34,105 nt of DNA from Methylotenera sp. GTDB lineage: Bacteria > Pseudomonadota > Gammaproteobacteria > Burkholderiales > Methylophilaceae. Positions 22,853 through 32,266 of the stretch are shown here, piece by piece. Made by a program: the position numbers and the translations under genes. How positions within the stretch are numbered: the first letter of the stretch is position 1; each line of letters starts with the position of its first letter. Under the pieces are notes generated by a model that ran no database searches, was not told the DNA's origin, and saw only the letters and a list, made by a program, of their open reading frames with translations. The stretch is taken from the NCBI GenBank assembly GCA_021732405.1, contig JAKFVB010000007.1, positions 1 through 34,105 on the forward strand, given 5' to 3'.

Positions 22853-24730
22853 ATGTTCAATCTGTTAGATTCGATTCAGTCGCCTGAAGACCTGCGCAAG
22901 TTAAATCGTGATGAATTAGCCCTTTTAGCCAATCAACTACGCACATTTTTAGTGGAAAGCGTTGCTAAAACAGGCGGGCATTTAGCTTCTAATCTAGGCG
23001 TGGTAGAACTCACTATTGCCTTGCATTATGTGTTTAATACACCAGATGACCGCTTGGTGTGGGATGTCGGCCATCAAACCTATCCGCACAAAATACTCAC
23101 TGGCCGCCGCGAAGCGATGGCAAACTTGCGCAAGCCCAATGGCATAGCAGGCTTTCCGCGCAGATGTGAAAGTCCATATGATACCTTTGGCACAGGCCAT
23201 TCCAGCACATCCATTTCAGCTGCCTTAGGTATGGCAATCGCTGCCAGACAGGCAGGTTTAGACCGCCGTAGCGTGGCGATTATTGGTGATGGCGCGATGA
23301 CAGCGGGAATGGCATTTGAAGCGCTGAACAATGCTGGCGATATGGATGCTAACTTGTTAGTGATACTTAACGACAACGACATGAGCATTTCTAACAATGT
23401 TGGTGCGCTTAATAATTATTTGGCACGATTGCTATCAGGTCGCTTTTACGATACGGTGCGGCGCGGCGGCAAAAAAGTATTAGATGTGATGCCAAACGTG
23501 AAAGAATTTGCCAAACGCGCTGAAGAACATGCAAAAGGCATGGTCACGCCAGGCACACTGTTTGAAGAATTTGGCTTTAACTATATTGGCCCGATTGACG
23601 GCCACGATTTGCCCGTATTGCTGGACACCTTAACCAATATTCGCGAGTTAAAAGGTATGCAGTTTCTGCATATAGTCACCCAAAAAGGCAAAGGCTTTGA
23701 GCCTGCCGAAGATGACCCCAACAAATATCACGGCGTGAGCAAGTTCGACCCTTGCAATGGCGTTTCAACCAGCACATCTCATGCTAAAACTTATACACAA
23801 GTTTTTGGTGATTGGCTGGTGGATATGGCAGGCACCGATAGCCAATTGGTGGCGATTACGCCAGCCATGTGTGATGGTAGCGGCTTAAACGCTTTTGCTG
23901 AAAAATACCCTAAGCGCTATTTTGATGTGGGTATTGCAGAACAACATGCACTCACTTTTGCCGCAGGCTTGGCTTGCGACGGACTTAAACCCGTGGTGGC
24001 GATTTACAGCACCTTTTTGCAACGTGCGTATGACCAATTAATACATGATATTGCCATTCAAAATCTAAATGTACTATTCGCGATTGACCGCGCAGGTTTG
24101 GTTGGCGCAGATGGCCCAACGCATGCGGGCACCTTTGATTTAAGTTTTTTACGTTGCATTCCCAATATCATCATCATGGCGCCCAGCGATGAAAACGAAT
24201 GTCGCCAAATGCTCACTACTGGCTATCAATATAACGGCGTTGCTGCTGTGCGATATCCGCGTGGCGCAGGGCCCAATAAAAGCATTGATGCAGCATTAAG
24301 CACTTTGCCAATTGGCAAGGGTGAAATTGTGCGTCATTTGAGTGTTAACTTAACCACTAAAAACACTCAAAAAATCGCCATTTTAAGCTTCGGCAGCATG
24401 TTAACTGCCAGTTTAGAAGCAGCAGAAAAACTGGATGCAACGGTGGCAAATATGCGTTTTGTTAAGCCGCTGGATACTGAACTGATTCAGCAATTAGCCA
24501 GCACGCACGACTTAATTGTTACCGCAGAAGAAAATGCCTTGATGGGTGGCGCCGGTTCAGCAGTGCTTGAAGCCATGCAAGCCATGCATTTAAATAATGC
24601 CATATTGTGTTTGGGTTTGCCTGATACATTTATTGAACATGGCGTGCATGAAGCCATGCTGGCAGAATGTGGTTTAGATGCAGCTGGTATGGTCAAAGCC
24701 GTTCAATTGAAACTAAACACTAAAAATTAA
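22853..24730 (+). CDS. dxs: 1-deoxy-D-xylulose-5-phosphate synthase
   Basis: The thiamine-diphosphate enzyme joins pyruvate and glyceraldehyde 3-phosphate in the first step of the MEP isoprenoid pathway. ATG 22853 gives 625 residues, the usual length; a TTG 12 bases upstream overlaps the ispA stop and is disregarded. Motifs in order are [14 protein letters not shown] with [11 protein letters not shown] near the N-terminus, the cofactor stretch [18 protein letters not shown]...[10 protein letters not shown] (about 148-180), and the catalytic glutamate in [15 protein letters not shown] (about 360-375). A transketolase C-terminal domain follows. It supplies precursors to the adjacent IspA. No strong terminator follows; a weak GCCTT/AAGGC hairpin lies at 24731-24750. 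Confidence 0.97.
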   Translation: MFNLLDSIQSPEDLRKLNRDELALLANQLRTFLVESVAKTGGHLASNLGVVELTIALHYVFNTPDDRLVWDVGHQTYPHKILTGRREAMANLRKPNGIAGFPRRCESPYDTFGTGHSSTSISAALGMAIAARQAGLDRRSVAIIGDGAMTAGMAFEALNNAGDMDANLLVILNDNDMSISNNVGALNNYLARLLSGRFYDTVRRGGKKVLDVMPNVKEFAKRAEEHAKGMVTPGTLFEEFGFNYIGPIDGHDLPVLLDTLTNIRELKGMQFLHIVTQKGKGFEPAEDDPNKYHGVSKFDPCNGVSTSTSHAKTYTQVFGDWLVDMAGTDSQLVAITPAMCDGSGLNAFAEKYPKRYFDVGIAEQHALTFAAGLACDGLKPVVAIYSTFLQRAYDQLIHDIAIQNLNVLFAIDRAGLVGADGPTHAGTFDLSFLRCIPNIIIMAPSDENECRQMLTTGYQYNGVAAVRYPRGAGPNKSIDAALSTLPIGKGEIVRHLSVNLTTKNTQKIAILSFGSMLTASLEAAEKLDATVANMRFVKPLDTELIQQLASTHDLIVTAEENALMGGAGSAVLEAMQAMHLNNAILCLGLPDTFIEHGVHEAMLAECGLDAAGMVKAVQLKLNTKN

Positions 24731-24806
24731 GCCTTTTTGTGCATTAAGGCTATTGATTTAATCCGTTTCATCTCAACATCAATCATATGATTATTTAACT
24801 AAAAAT

Positions 24807-24836
24807 AGTTTACTCATTTACGTAAGCGAGTAAACT
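24807..24836. promoter_or_regulatory. Inverted repeat in the dxs-folE2 gap
   Basis: AGTTTACTC (24807-24815) and GAGTAAACT (24828-24836) are perfect complements around a 12-base centre that itself contains the palindrome TTACGTAA (24818-24825). It lies about 87 bases before folE2, in a gap of 192 bases with no gene. It could be an operator or an mRNA hairpin. It does not resemble the Zur sites I know. Confidence 0.4.
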
Positions 24837-24922
24837 TAATGTTAAATTGATGTTCAATACTAGCCTCTAGCTTATACAAACTTTAATTTAATGTTGCGCC
24901 AATTTGGAGTGGCCACTTAACA

Positions 24923-25738
24923 ATGAATTTACCTTTACCAGACGTTGCAAACACCAGTATAGAAGATACGCAAAACTTGCAGGACGTGCGCCATTTAGAT
25001 ATTAACAAAGTGGGCATCAAATCCATTCGCCATCCAGTAGTTGTTAAAGATAAAAGCGGCGGCGAGCAAAGCACTGTGGCGGTGTTTGATATGTACGTGC
25101 ATTTGCCACACAACTTTAAAGGCACGCACATGTCGCGCTTTGTTGAGATTCTCAACACCAACGAACGCGCCATTTCGATTGAAAGTTTTGAGAGTATTCT
25201 GCGCGAAATGGTGAAGCGTTTAGAAGCCGATTCTGGCTATGTAGAAATGCGTTTCCCGTATTTTGTGAACAAATCGGCACCGATTTCTGGTGTGAAAAGT
25301 TTGCTGGATTACGATGTCACTTTTATCGGCGAGATTAATAATGGCAAATTTGATATCACTGTTAAAGTATTGGTCCCTGTCACCAGCCTTTGCCCTTGCA
25401 GCAAAAAAATATCGGATTATGGCGCGCATAATCAGCGCAGCCATGTCACAGTCACCGCGTTGATTAATGATTTTATCTGGATAGAAGATATTATTAGCTT
25501 GGTGGAAAAACAAGCCTCTTGCGAGTTGTATGGCTTGCTTAAGCGCCCAGATGAAAAGTTTGTAACTGAGCGCGCTTATGATAACCCTAAATTTGTAGAA
25601 GACATGGTGCGTGATGTTGCAACGCAATTAAATAATGAAAAACGCATTGATAAATTTATTGTGGAATCAGAGAACTTTGAAAGTATTCACAATCACAGCG
25701 CTTATGCATTGATTGAAAACGATAAACGCATTAAATAA
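24923..25738 (+). CDS. folE2: GTP cyclohydrolase FolE2 (type IB)
   Basis: The enzyme converts GTP to dihydroneopterin triphosphate, the first step of folate synthesis. The type IB family works with metals other than zinc. The 271-residue protein has the family hallmark [21 protein letters not shown] (about 153-173), with the catalytic cysteine in the CPCS stretch, and [25 protein letters not shown] near the start. GGAG lies 12 bases before the ATG, inside a 10-bp palindrome AGTGGCCACT (24908-24917). It is transcribed alone and ends in a strong terminator. Whether a zinc-dependent FolE also exists in this genome cannot be seen here. Confidence 0.95.
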   Translation: MNLPLPDVANTSIEDTQNLQDVRHLDINKVGIKSIRHPVVVKDKSGGEQSTVAVFDMYVHLPHNFKGTHMSRFVEILNTNERAISIESFESILREMVKRLEADSGYVEMRFPYFVNKSAPISGVKSLLDYDVTFIGEINNGKFDITVKVLVPVTSLCPCSKKISDYGAHNQRSHVTVTALINDFIWIEDIISLVEKQASCELYGLLKRPDEKFVTERAYDNPKFVEDMVRDVATQLNNEKRIDKFIVESENFESIHNHSAYALIENDKRIK

Positions 25739-25755
25739 TTTTGTGTTTTTACTAT

Positions 25756-25786
25756 AAAAAAACGGGCTTTTTTAGCCCGTTTTTTT
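25756..25786. terminator. Bidirectional terminator after folE2
   Basis: A 13-bp stem with core ACGGGCT (25762-25768) and AGCCCGT (25774-25780) extends through A and T tracts around a 5-base loop. It separates folE2 from the convergent protease gene. Confidence 0.92.
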
Positions 25787-25803
25787 ATGTGTTTTAAAGC
25801 GTT

Positions 25804-25825
25804 AAGTATTGATTAATCAATACTT
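25804..25825. repeat. 22-bp perfect palindrome at the 3' end of the protease gene
   Basis: The half-site AAGTATTGATT is followed directly by its complement AATCAATACTT. The last codons and stop of the minus-strand protease gene lie inside it. It may be an extra 3' stem or a protein-binding site; no function is recognised. Confidence 0.6.
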
Positions 25826-26467
25826 TTTAGTCAGCGTCATAATCGAATTTTCGCGCTTCATATCAACACGATTTAAGGCCGACATTCCAAGCAAAACATA
25901 AGGCGGTGAACCGCCCTCATGAATGACTGCTTCTACGTTATTCAAAATAATGGTACCAATTTTTAAGGTATTTAATTTCACCAAATAAGCCCCTACTTCG
26001 CCGTTTGCGGTTGAAAGTGTGACTTTTTCGCCTTTTTCGTAATCAATTTTAGCAAACTTTGCATCGCCGCTATTCAGCGCAACTGAACTCGCACCTGTGT
26101 CAACCACGTATTTAAGTGATGCGCCGTTAATATTCAAATTGCCATAAAAATGACCACGACTATCAGCGTACAAACTCACGGGGTCATTATTCGCAGGGCC
26201 TGCACTTGCCGCTACCGAGGCTGCCTGACCCATTTTGAGCACTTGCTGTTTGCCTTCCACCACAAATGTAGCCGATTCACTATTGGCAGAAATCAATTTA
26301 ACGCCATTTTTTGTTTGCCCAGCGCTAATGCTTTGCGGGCTGCCACCGTTAATGGTGATAAGGGCTTTATTGCTAAATAAACCAACCACATTAATTTGTG
26401 TGGCAGCATGCGTTATTAGGCTTAAAGTAGTGAGCAGCAAAACAATCAATCGTTTTAAGGTAAACAT
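25817..26467 (-). CDS. Retropepsin-like clan AA aspartic protease, exported
   Basis: The 216-residue protein begins with a Sec-type signal (MFTLKRLIVLLLTTLSLITHA, about 1-21). A small N-terminal domain (about 22-95) resembles the region that often precedes bacterial retropepsins. The single aspartic-protease domain (about 98-214) has the catalytic VDTGASSVAL and the late hydrophobic-glycine VLLGMSALNRV. Such proteins act as homodimers because each chain carries one catalytic aspartate. The substrate is unknown. The order on the minus strand is aroC, MFS transporter, then this gene, 48 bases after the transporter, so the three may share a transcript. Confidence 0.87.
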   Translation of the reverse strand: MFTLKRLIVLLLTTLSLITHAATQINVVGLFSNKALITINGGSPQSISAGQTKNGVKLISANSESATFVVEGKQQVLKMGQAASVAASAGPANNDPVSLYADSRGHFYGNLNINGASLKYVVDTGASSVALNSGDAKFAKIDYEKGEKVTLSTANGEVGAYLVKLNTLKIGTIILNNVEAVIHEGGSPPYVLLGMSALNRVDMKRENSIMTLTKKY

Positions 26468-26515
26468 TTAATCTCTCTTTATTTATCTACTTAACCACTT
26501 TGACAACACAATTAT

Positions 26516-27685
26516 CTAGCCAAACATACCAGCACGGGCATGTGTTTTAGCTAATTTTAAACCTAATGCTATCACGATAAAGCCAGCTAGCGGAAACATG
26601 GCGGCCAGCAAAAATGTATTTTCACCACCCAAAAATTGCAAAGCGTACCCACCCGCAAGCCCGCCAATCGTACCACCCACGCCATAAGCCACGCTATTAT
26701 AAATCGCTTGGCCTTTGGCTTGATGGCGACCATTAAAGAATTGCGTAATCACCTCAACTGAAGCCGCATGAAAGCTGCCAAAAGTAGCCGCATGCAGGCT
26801 TTGTGCGATGATTAACAAGACCAAGTTATCTACTGCAACGCCTATCATGCTGAATCGGATTACCGCTAACACCAGGCTGGTAAGTAGAATGCTTTTTAAG
26901 CTAAAACGTTGCATTAACTTAGGCATCATCATAAAAATCACAATCTCAAAAATCACACCGACCGACCACAGCAAACCAATCATGCCTTTGCTGTAACCAT
27001 GCTCTGCCAAATAGATTGAGTAAAAGTTGTACAACACACCATGCGCCGTCACCATTAATGAGCAGCCAATTAGCAAAGCAATCACAGCAGGCTGTTTGAT
27101 AATCTGCCAAATAGAAAATGTATCGTGTGCGTGTGGCGCGATAATGGCCTCGGGTAATTTAAAAGTGAGGGAGAATAGCAAAATTTGCACGCCCAACAAA
27201 AACCATAATAAGCTTTTAATTCCATACGCATCGATTAAAAAGCCCAATATCACAGCCGCGACAATAAACCCTAGCGAACCCCACATGCGGATGCGGCTGT
27301 AATGGCCGTTGGTAGTCGCCAAATGCGCTAAAGTTAACGACTCAGAAAGCGGTAAAGTGGAACTGGTAAACAGGCTTAGTGACGCCATCACAAAGAACAG
27401 CCAAAAGAAACTATGCGCCCAAAAAACTGCGACAAATCCGCACAAACCTAAAAATGCAGTCAGCCTTATCCATGCAACGCGTTTGCCCGTGTGGTCTGCC
27501 AGCCAGCCCCAAAAATTAGGCGCGAAAATACGGCTGATTTGAAATAGCGACATGAGAATGCCGATGTCAGCGGCTGAAAATTGCTCGGATTGCAGGTACA
27601 AACCCCAATAAGGCACAAACGCGCCAACAAAGAAGTAGTAAATAAAATAGAAACGGGAAAGATTAGCGTGCAGGCTGTGGCTCAA
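26516..27685 (-). CDS. MFS transporter, HcaT-like
   Basis: The 389-residue integral membrane protein has the alternating hydrophobic segments of a 12-helix major facilitator. The N-terminal part (FYFIYYFFVGAFVPYWGLYL, then IGILMSLFQISRIFAPNFWGWLAD) and YSRIRMWGSLGF resemble the LacY-related HcaT/phenylpropionate-permease group. The loop GWLADHTGKRVAW corresponds to the MFS signature between helices 2 and 3. The substrate cannot be told from sequence and the neighbours give no catabolic context. It lies between aroC and the retropepsin gene on the same strand. Confidence 0.88.
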   Translation of the reverse strand: MSHSLHANLSRFYFIYYFFVGAFVPYWGLYLQSEQFSAADIGILMSLFQISRIFAPNFWGWLADHTGKRVAWIRLTAFLGLCGFVAVFWAHSFFWLFFVMASLSLFTSSTLPLSESLTLAHLATTNGHYSRIRMWGSLGFIVAAVILGFLIDAYGIKSLLWFLLGVQILLFSLTFKLPEAIIAPHAHDTFSIWQIIKQPAVIALLIGCSLMVTAHGVLYNFYSIYLAEHGYSKGMIGLLWSVGVIFEIVIFMMMPKLMQRFSLKSILLTSLVLAVIRFSMIGVAVDNLVLLIIAQSLHAATFGSFHAASVEVITQFFNGRHQAKGQAIYNSVAYGVGGTIGGLAGGYALQFLGGENTFLLAAMFPLAGFIVIALGLKLAKTHARAGMFG

Positions 27686-27795
27686 AATAGATTCTCTAAA
27701 ATTACTTTACACCACTTAGCAGGATGTTTCTGTTCAGAGAAATGTCCTGACTTAACTATTAAATTTGACTAAATTTATTCAATTAGCGCTAACAA

Positions 27796-28881
27796 TTAAA
27801 TTTTTGGCACAGTCGAAACCACATCCGCATTTTGCGCGCGATGGCGTAGCGCATGATCCATCAAGGTCAAGGCTAACATCGCTTCAGCAATCGGCGTAGC
27901 GCGCACACCTACACACGGGTCATGGCGACCTGTAGTTTGCATGGTGACTGCATTGCCATTTTTATCAATGGAACGACGCTCTTGCGGAATGCTGGAAGTG
28001 GGTTTTAGGGCAATATTGACGCGAATTTCTTGACCTGTCGAAATGCCGCCCAAAATACCACCTGCATGATTAGTGACAAAACCTTGTGGTGTCATTTCAT
28101 CGGAATGTACACTACCACGCTGGCTGATGGCCGTAAAACCTGCCCCAATTTCTACGCCTTTTACGGCATTAATACTCATCATGGCATGTGCAATATCAGC
28201 GTCTAAGCGGTCAAATACTGGCTCGCCCCAGCCAACTGGCACGCCCTGTGCCACTACGGTAATACGCGCGCCGACTGAATCACGCTCAGCGCGGATTTTG
28301 TCTAAGTAGGCTTCTAATTGCGGCAACACTTCAGTATTCGGTGAGAAAAATGGATTGTCATTAACACAATCCCAAGTTTGAAACGGAATGGCAATCTCGC
28401 CCAATTGACTCATATAGCCACGCACCGTTACGCCAAAACGTTCCAACAACCATTTTTTGGCAATCGCGCCAGCCGCTACACGTACGGCTGTTTCGCGCGC
28501 ACTACTGCGCCCACCGCCACGGTAATCACGTACACCATATTTTTGGCTGTAAGTATAATCGGCATGGCCTGGACGGAAGGTATCCATGATTTTGCTGTAA
28601 TCTTGGCTGCGTTGGTCTGTATTTCTGATGAGCAACCCAATTGGCGCGCCTGTGGTTTTACCTTCAAACACGCCAGATAAAATTTCTACTGCATCCGCTT
28701 CTTGACGTTGCGTGACATGGCGTGAAGTGCCTGGTTTGCGTCTGTCTAAATCAATTTGCAAGTCTTCTGCGCATAAACTTAAACCGGGCGGACAGCCATC
28801 GACCACGCCGCCAATCGCTGCGCCATGCGACTCGCCAAAGCTGGTTAAAGTAAAAAGAGTGCCAAATGTGTTGCCAGACAT
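27796..28881 (-). CDS. aroC: Chorismate synthase
   Basis: The FMN-dependent enzyme turns 5-enolpyruvylshikimate-3-phosphate into chorismate, the branch point of aromatic amino acid synthesis. The 361-residue protein carries the family signatures in order: [18 protein letters not shown] near residue 16, RRKPGTS, the [29 protein letters not shown] stretch (about 103-133), and [18 protein letters not shown] near the C-terminus. The start codon is 47 bases from that of the divergent TPR gene, and no clear ribosome site precedes it. The 110-base gap to the next gene downstream holds an imperfect hairpin (27719-27749). Confidence 0.97.
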   Translation of the reverse strand: MSGNTFGTLFTLTSFGESHGAAIGGVVDGCPPGLSLCAEDLQIDLDRRKPGTSRHVTQRQEADAVEILSGVFEGKTTGAPIGLLIRNTDQRSQDYSKIMDTFRPGHADYTYSQKYGVRDYRGGGRSSARETAVRVAAGAIAKKWLLERFGVTVRGYMSQLGEIAIPFQTWDCVNDNPFFSPNTEVLPQLEAYLDKIRAERDSVGARITVVAQGVPVGWGEPVFDRLDADIAHAMMSINAVKGVEIGAGFTAISQRGSVHSDEMTPQGFVTNHAGGILGGISTGQEIRVNIALKPTSSIPQERRSIDKNGNAVTMQTTGRHDPCVGVRATPIAEAMLALTLMDHALRHRAQNADVVSTVPKI

Positions 28882-28928
28882 AATGAATTCATCTAAATTA
28901 AGTTTTTGTTATTTTAACATGTTTAACT

Positions 28929-30965
28929 ATGTCTACTATAAGCGCGATTAAACAGCCGTCAACAGCCATCAGTGCAGACCAAAAAATTGAAAAAATTTAC
29001 CAAGCTGGTTTAAAAGCGCATCAAAATAATGATTTCAAAAGTGCGTGTGAGTGCTATTTAGACGTTATTGCCCAGCACCCAACACATATTAAAGCGCATT
29101 ATTTATTGGGCACTTTATGTTGCCAAACGCAACAATTTACTGAGGCAATCAGCTATTTAGACAAGGCAATTTTATTATCGCCAGACCATGCTGAAGCCCA
29201 CTCTAGCCGTGGCAATGCGCTGAATCAGCTACATCAATTTGAAGAAGCGTTAAAATGCTATGTCAAGGCCACCAGCATTAATCCAGAGTATGCAGAGGCG
29301 TACCATAATCAGGGCATTACGCTGGTTAACCTAAAACGGTATAGTGAAGCCATTGCGAGCTTTGATGAAGCAACACGCCTAGACCCTAATCATGCGATGG
29401 CTTATTTTGAAAAAGCCAACATCGCGCTAACATTAAATGATTTCAAACATGCCATTGCGAATTTTGAGCGATGCCTTGCAATTACACCCGCATTTTCAGA
29501 GGCAAGTACGCATCTAAAATACGCCCAAGACGCTTTTACTTTATCGAAAAATACAAATAACGCTGCTGCTAATACCTCAGACTTAAGTTCGCAAACACTG
29601 AATTCTTTATTAACGCATGGCGAAAAATTAGAGCAGCTTAATTTAGCCAAATTAGCCCGCGCACATTATCAAGAGGCGGTGCAGCGTTACCCAACTGCAG
29701 CCAAAGCCCATATTAGATTGGGAGTCCTATGTAAATTAGAAAATCAGGCTAATGAGGCATTAACCTGCTTTAACACCGCCATTGCTTTAAACGAAAATAG
29801 CGTGCTTGCTTATCAAAAAAGAGGCGAGCTATTTACGCGTATTAACCGTTCTGAAGACGCGATTATTGATTATGAAAAAGCGTTGTCGATTGATGGTGAT
29901 TTATCTCAGTACTATTACGCCCTTGCTTTTGCTTGTCGCACTTTAGGAAGGTTGGATGAGGCGCTCGAATATTATCGTTTATGGGGTCGACTTGGCGCGG
30001 GCAAACGCAATAAGCAAGATCAGGCGATAGCTGACTTCTCGGAAAGTATGATTTGGTTGCTCAAAGGGCATTATCAACTTGGCTGGCAGCTTTACGAAGG
30101 TCGCTGGCTGGCGGTTTCTTCTAAACATTTCAGAAATTTTAGACAAGCTTTGTGGCTGGGCGAAGATATTAGCGATAAGCATATTCTGTTGCACGCAGAA
30201 CAAGGTTTTGGCGATACCTTACAAATGTTCAGATATGTAGAGTTAGTTGCCAAAAAAGCAGCGCGTGTCACGCTGGAAGTCAATGGCCCACTGCAGCGTT
30301 TACTTAAAAATAATACATTGGTTGATGTGATTAGCAAGGACAGCGTACTACCCGATTTTGACATGCAATGCCCTTTAATGAGCCTGCCACTGGCTTTTAA
30401 AACGACAATTGAAACGATTCCTGCGATTAAAGAATCATTTAGAGCAGATAAAGTAACTGAAGCAATTTGGGCAGAAAAAGTACAGCGAAAAATCGCGCAA
30501 ACCCCTCAAAGGCGCAATATTGGCTTTGTAGCAACGGGCAATATGAAACATTCTAACGACTTAGCTAGGTCACTCAGTTTTGAGCAAGTAGTTAAATTTT
30601 TGCCGCAAAATGCCAATTTATTTTGCTTACAAAAAGACTTTAGGCCAGATAATGCAAAGTTTTTAGATAGTAACAAACATATTCATTATTTCGGTAAGCA
30701 ATTAGTCGACTTTGCTGATACCGCAGCGTTAATTGCCTGCATGGATTTAGTGATTACAGTAGATACTTCTGTAGCGCACCTAGCCGCTAGCATGGGTAAG
30801 CCCACTTGGATACTATTGCCTTTTGCACCAGATTTTCGTTGGCTGTTGGACAGAAGCGATAGCCCGTGGTATCCATCGGCAAAACTGTATAGACAAACAA
30901 AAATAGGCGATTGGGATGAAGTATTGCAACGTATAGCGGCAGACTTAACCCATTTTTTAGCCTAA
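28929..30965 (+). CDS. TPR-repeat protein with C-terminal glycosyltransferase-like domain
   Basis: The 678-residue protein has about nine 34-residue tetratricopeptide repeats in two blocks (about 20-200 and 230-370), separated by a Ser/Thr/Asn-rich linker. The C-terminal domain (about 415-678) resembles family 9 (heptosyltransferase-like) glycosyltransferases, with HAEQGFGDTLQMFRYV, IGFVATGN, and the sugar-nucleotide-site-like VDTSVAHLAASMGKPTWILLP. There is no signal peptide or membrane helix. TPR-glycosyltransferase proteins occur in surface or protein glycosylation, but target and donor are unknown. ATG 28929 lacks a ribosome site, and TAACAT at 28915-28920 could be a -10 element, so the mRNA may be nearly leaderless. 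Confidence 0.83.
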   Translation: MSTISAIKQPSTAISADQKIEKIYQAGLKAHQNNDFKSACECYLDVIAQHPTHIKAHYLLGTLCCQTQQFTEAISYLDKAILLSPDHAEAHSSRGNALNQLHQFEEALKCYVKATSINPEYAEAYHNQGITLVNLKRYSEAIASFDEATRLDPNHAMAYFEKANIALTLNDFKHAIANFERCLAITPAFSEASTHLKYAQDAFTLSKNTNNAAANTSDLSSQTLNSLLTHGEKLEQLNLAKLARAHYQEAVQRYPTAAKAHIRLGVLCKLENQANEALTCFNTAIALNENSVLAYQKRGELFTRINRSEDAIIDYEKALSIDGDLSQYYYALAFACRTLGRLDEALEYYRLWGRLGAGKRNKQDQAIADFSESMIWLLKGHYQLGWQLYEGRWLAVSSKHFRNFRQALWLGEDISDKHILLHAEQGFGDTLQMFRYVELVAKKAARVTLEVNGPLQRLLKNNTLVDVISKDSVLPDFDMQCPLMSLPLAFKTTIETIPAIKESFRADKVTEAIWAEKVQRKIAQTPQRRNIGFVATGNMKHSNDLARSLSFEQVVKFLPQNANLFCLQKDFRPDNAKFLDSNKHIHYFGKQLVDFADTAALIACMDLVITVDTSVAHLAASMGKPTWILLPFAPDFRWLLDRSDSPWYPSAKLYRQTKIGDWDEVLQRIAADLTHFLA

Positions 30966-30987
30966 ATTATTGGGTTAAGTATAGTCA

Positions 30988-31701
30988 TCAAAGTGAGTGT
31001 TTTAAGCCTTTAATCCATTGCGTGTAAACCTGTGCGGCCACTTTATTTAAAAAGTAGCAATGCAAAGGCAAATTCTGTTGCATTACGTTTGCTTGTTGCA
31101 CGGCTGGGCTAGATTGTGCCTCAGCCAACTCTTCCTCACCCTCATCACACCATTTCCGCACCATCTCAACTGTCATTTCAATATGACATTGCAAGGCCAG
31201 ATGTATGCCAATCGAATACGCCTGATTTTGGCAATACGGGCTAGAAAGCAAGTGTGTGGCCCCTAGCGGCAAACTAAATGTTTCGCCATGCCAATGAAAG
31301 CTGTTAAAAGCTTCAATATCGCCAAACCACTGTTTTGCGGTTGCATTTTTGCTCACCGTCACTTCGCCCCAACCAATTTCTTTTACCGCATTTTTAGTTA
31401 CTACAGCACCCAATGCTTTACTAATCAATTGACCGCCCAAGCAATGCCCTAAAAGTGGAATGCTATTTTTATCGGCTTCACGAATAAGATTAATTAAAGG
31501 CGCAATCCATGGCAAATCGTCATTCACGCTCATCGGGCCACCCATCAGCACCATGCCGCTGTAGCCTAATATTGACTGTGGAAACGACTCATTTTCATCC
31601 ACTTTGATTAGCCGCCAACTAATCTGCTGTGCATCTAAAAATTCACCCAAATAGCCAGGCCCCTCATGCGCAATAAATCGAAAAATGATGATTGGTTTCA
31701 T
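30988..31701 (-). CDS. Class I glutamine amidotransferase-like protein
   Basis: The 237-residue protein is a stand-alone GATase1 domain like the glutaminase part of GMP synthase. The catalytic triad is complete: nucleophile C87 in GHCLGGQ, and H173 and E175 in QCHIEM. MGGPMSVND near 53 is also typical. It should release ammonia from glutamine or act on a related gamma-glutamyl substrate; no synthetase partner is adjacent. Its ATG follows the rluE stop codon with no gap, so the two are translationally coupled. The C-terminal ~40 residues are hydrophilic and then helical, of unknown role. Confidence 0.88.
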   Translation of the reverse strand: MKPIIIFRFIAHEGPGYLGEFLDAQQISWRLIKVDENESFPQSILGYSGMVLMGGPMSVNDDLPWIAPLINLIREADKNSIPLLGHCLGGQLISKALGAVVTKNAVKEIGWGEVTVSKNATAKQWFGDIEAFNSFHWHGETFSLPLGATHLLSSPYCQNQAYSIGIHLALQCHIEMTVEMVRKWCDEGEEELAEAQSSPAVQQANVMQQNLPLHCYFLNKVAAQVYTQWIKGLKHSL

Positions 31702-32253
31702 TTACTTAAGCACCTTAAATTGTCCATTTTCAATATTGTCTATTGTATATTGACCTATCGAATAGCGAATTAAACGCAGAGTAGGAAAACCAATTTTTGC
31801 GGTCATGCGCCGCACTTGGCGATTTTTACCTTCACTAATTTTAATTTCTAACCAGCTGGTGGGAATCGCTTTGCGCTCACGAATTGGCGGATTGCGTGGC
31901 CACAAGTTGGCTGGCTCTTCAATCACACAAACTTCAGCAGGTTTTGTGACAAAATCCCGCAGATCAACGCCTAACCTTAACGCTTGTAAATCCTCATTTT
32001 TTACATCGCCCTCCACTTGCGCCCAATAAGTTTTAATTTCTTTATGTTTTGGATGACTTAATTGGTGTTGCAATGCGCCATCATCAGTTAAAATAAGTAA
32101 ACCTTCAGAATCAGTGTCTAAACGCCCTGCGGCATATACATTGGGAATGTTGATAAAGTCTTTTAACGTGGGGTGCCCTAACTGCCCGTTCTTTGGGTCA
32201 TGCGGACTGAACTGGCACACGACGTTAAAAGGTTTATTAAATAAAATAATCAT
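31702..32253 (-). CDS. rluE: 23S rRNA pseudouridine synthase RluE
   Basis: The RsuA/RluB/E/F-type enzyme converts a uridine in 23S rRNA (U2457 in E. coli for RluE) to pseudouridine. The 183-residue protein has the catalytic-aspartate motif [20 protein letters not shown] (about 43-62) and the RluE-specific-looking stretches [21 protein letters not shown] and [22 protein letters not shown]. It lacks the N-terminal S4 domain, as RluE does. Its start codon is only 13 bases from that of divergent icd. The amidotransferase gene follows it directly. Confidence 0.94.
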   Translation of the reverse strand: MIILFNKPFNVVCQFSPHDPKNGQLGHPTLKDFINIPNVYAAGRLDTDSEGLLILTDDGALQHQLSHPKHKEIKTYWAQVEGDVKNEDLQALRLGVDLRDFVTKPAEVCVIEEPANLWPRNPPIRERKAIPTSWLEIKISEGKNRQVRRMTAKIGFPTLRLIRYSIGQYTIDNIENGQFKVLK

Positions 32254-32266
32254 GTTAGGAAATTAA

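Noticed and set aside
24731-24750. Terminator of dxs
   Set aside because: Only five base pairs with a long loop and no T tract.
27719-27749. Terminator of aroC
   Set aside because: The hairpin is imperfect and no T run follows on the minus strand, so aroC may read through into the transporter gene.
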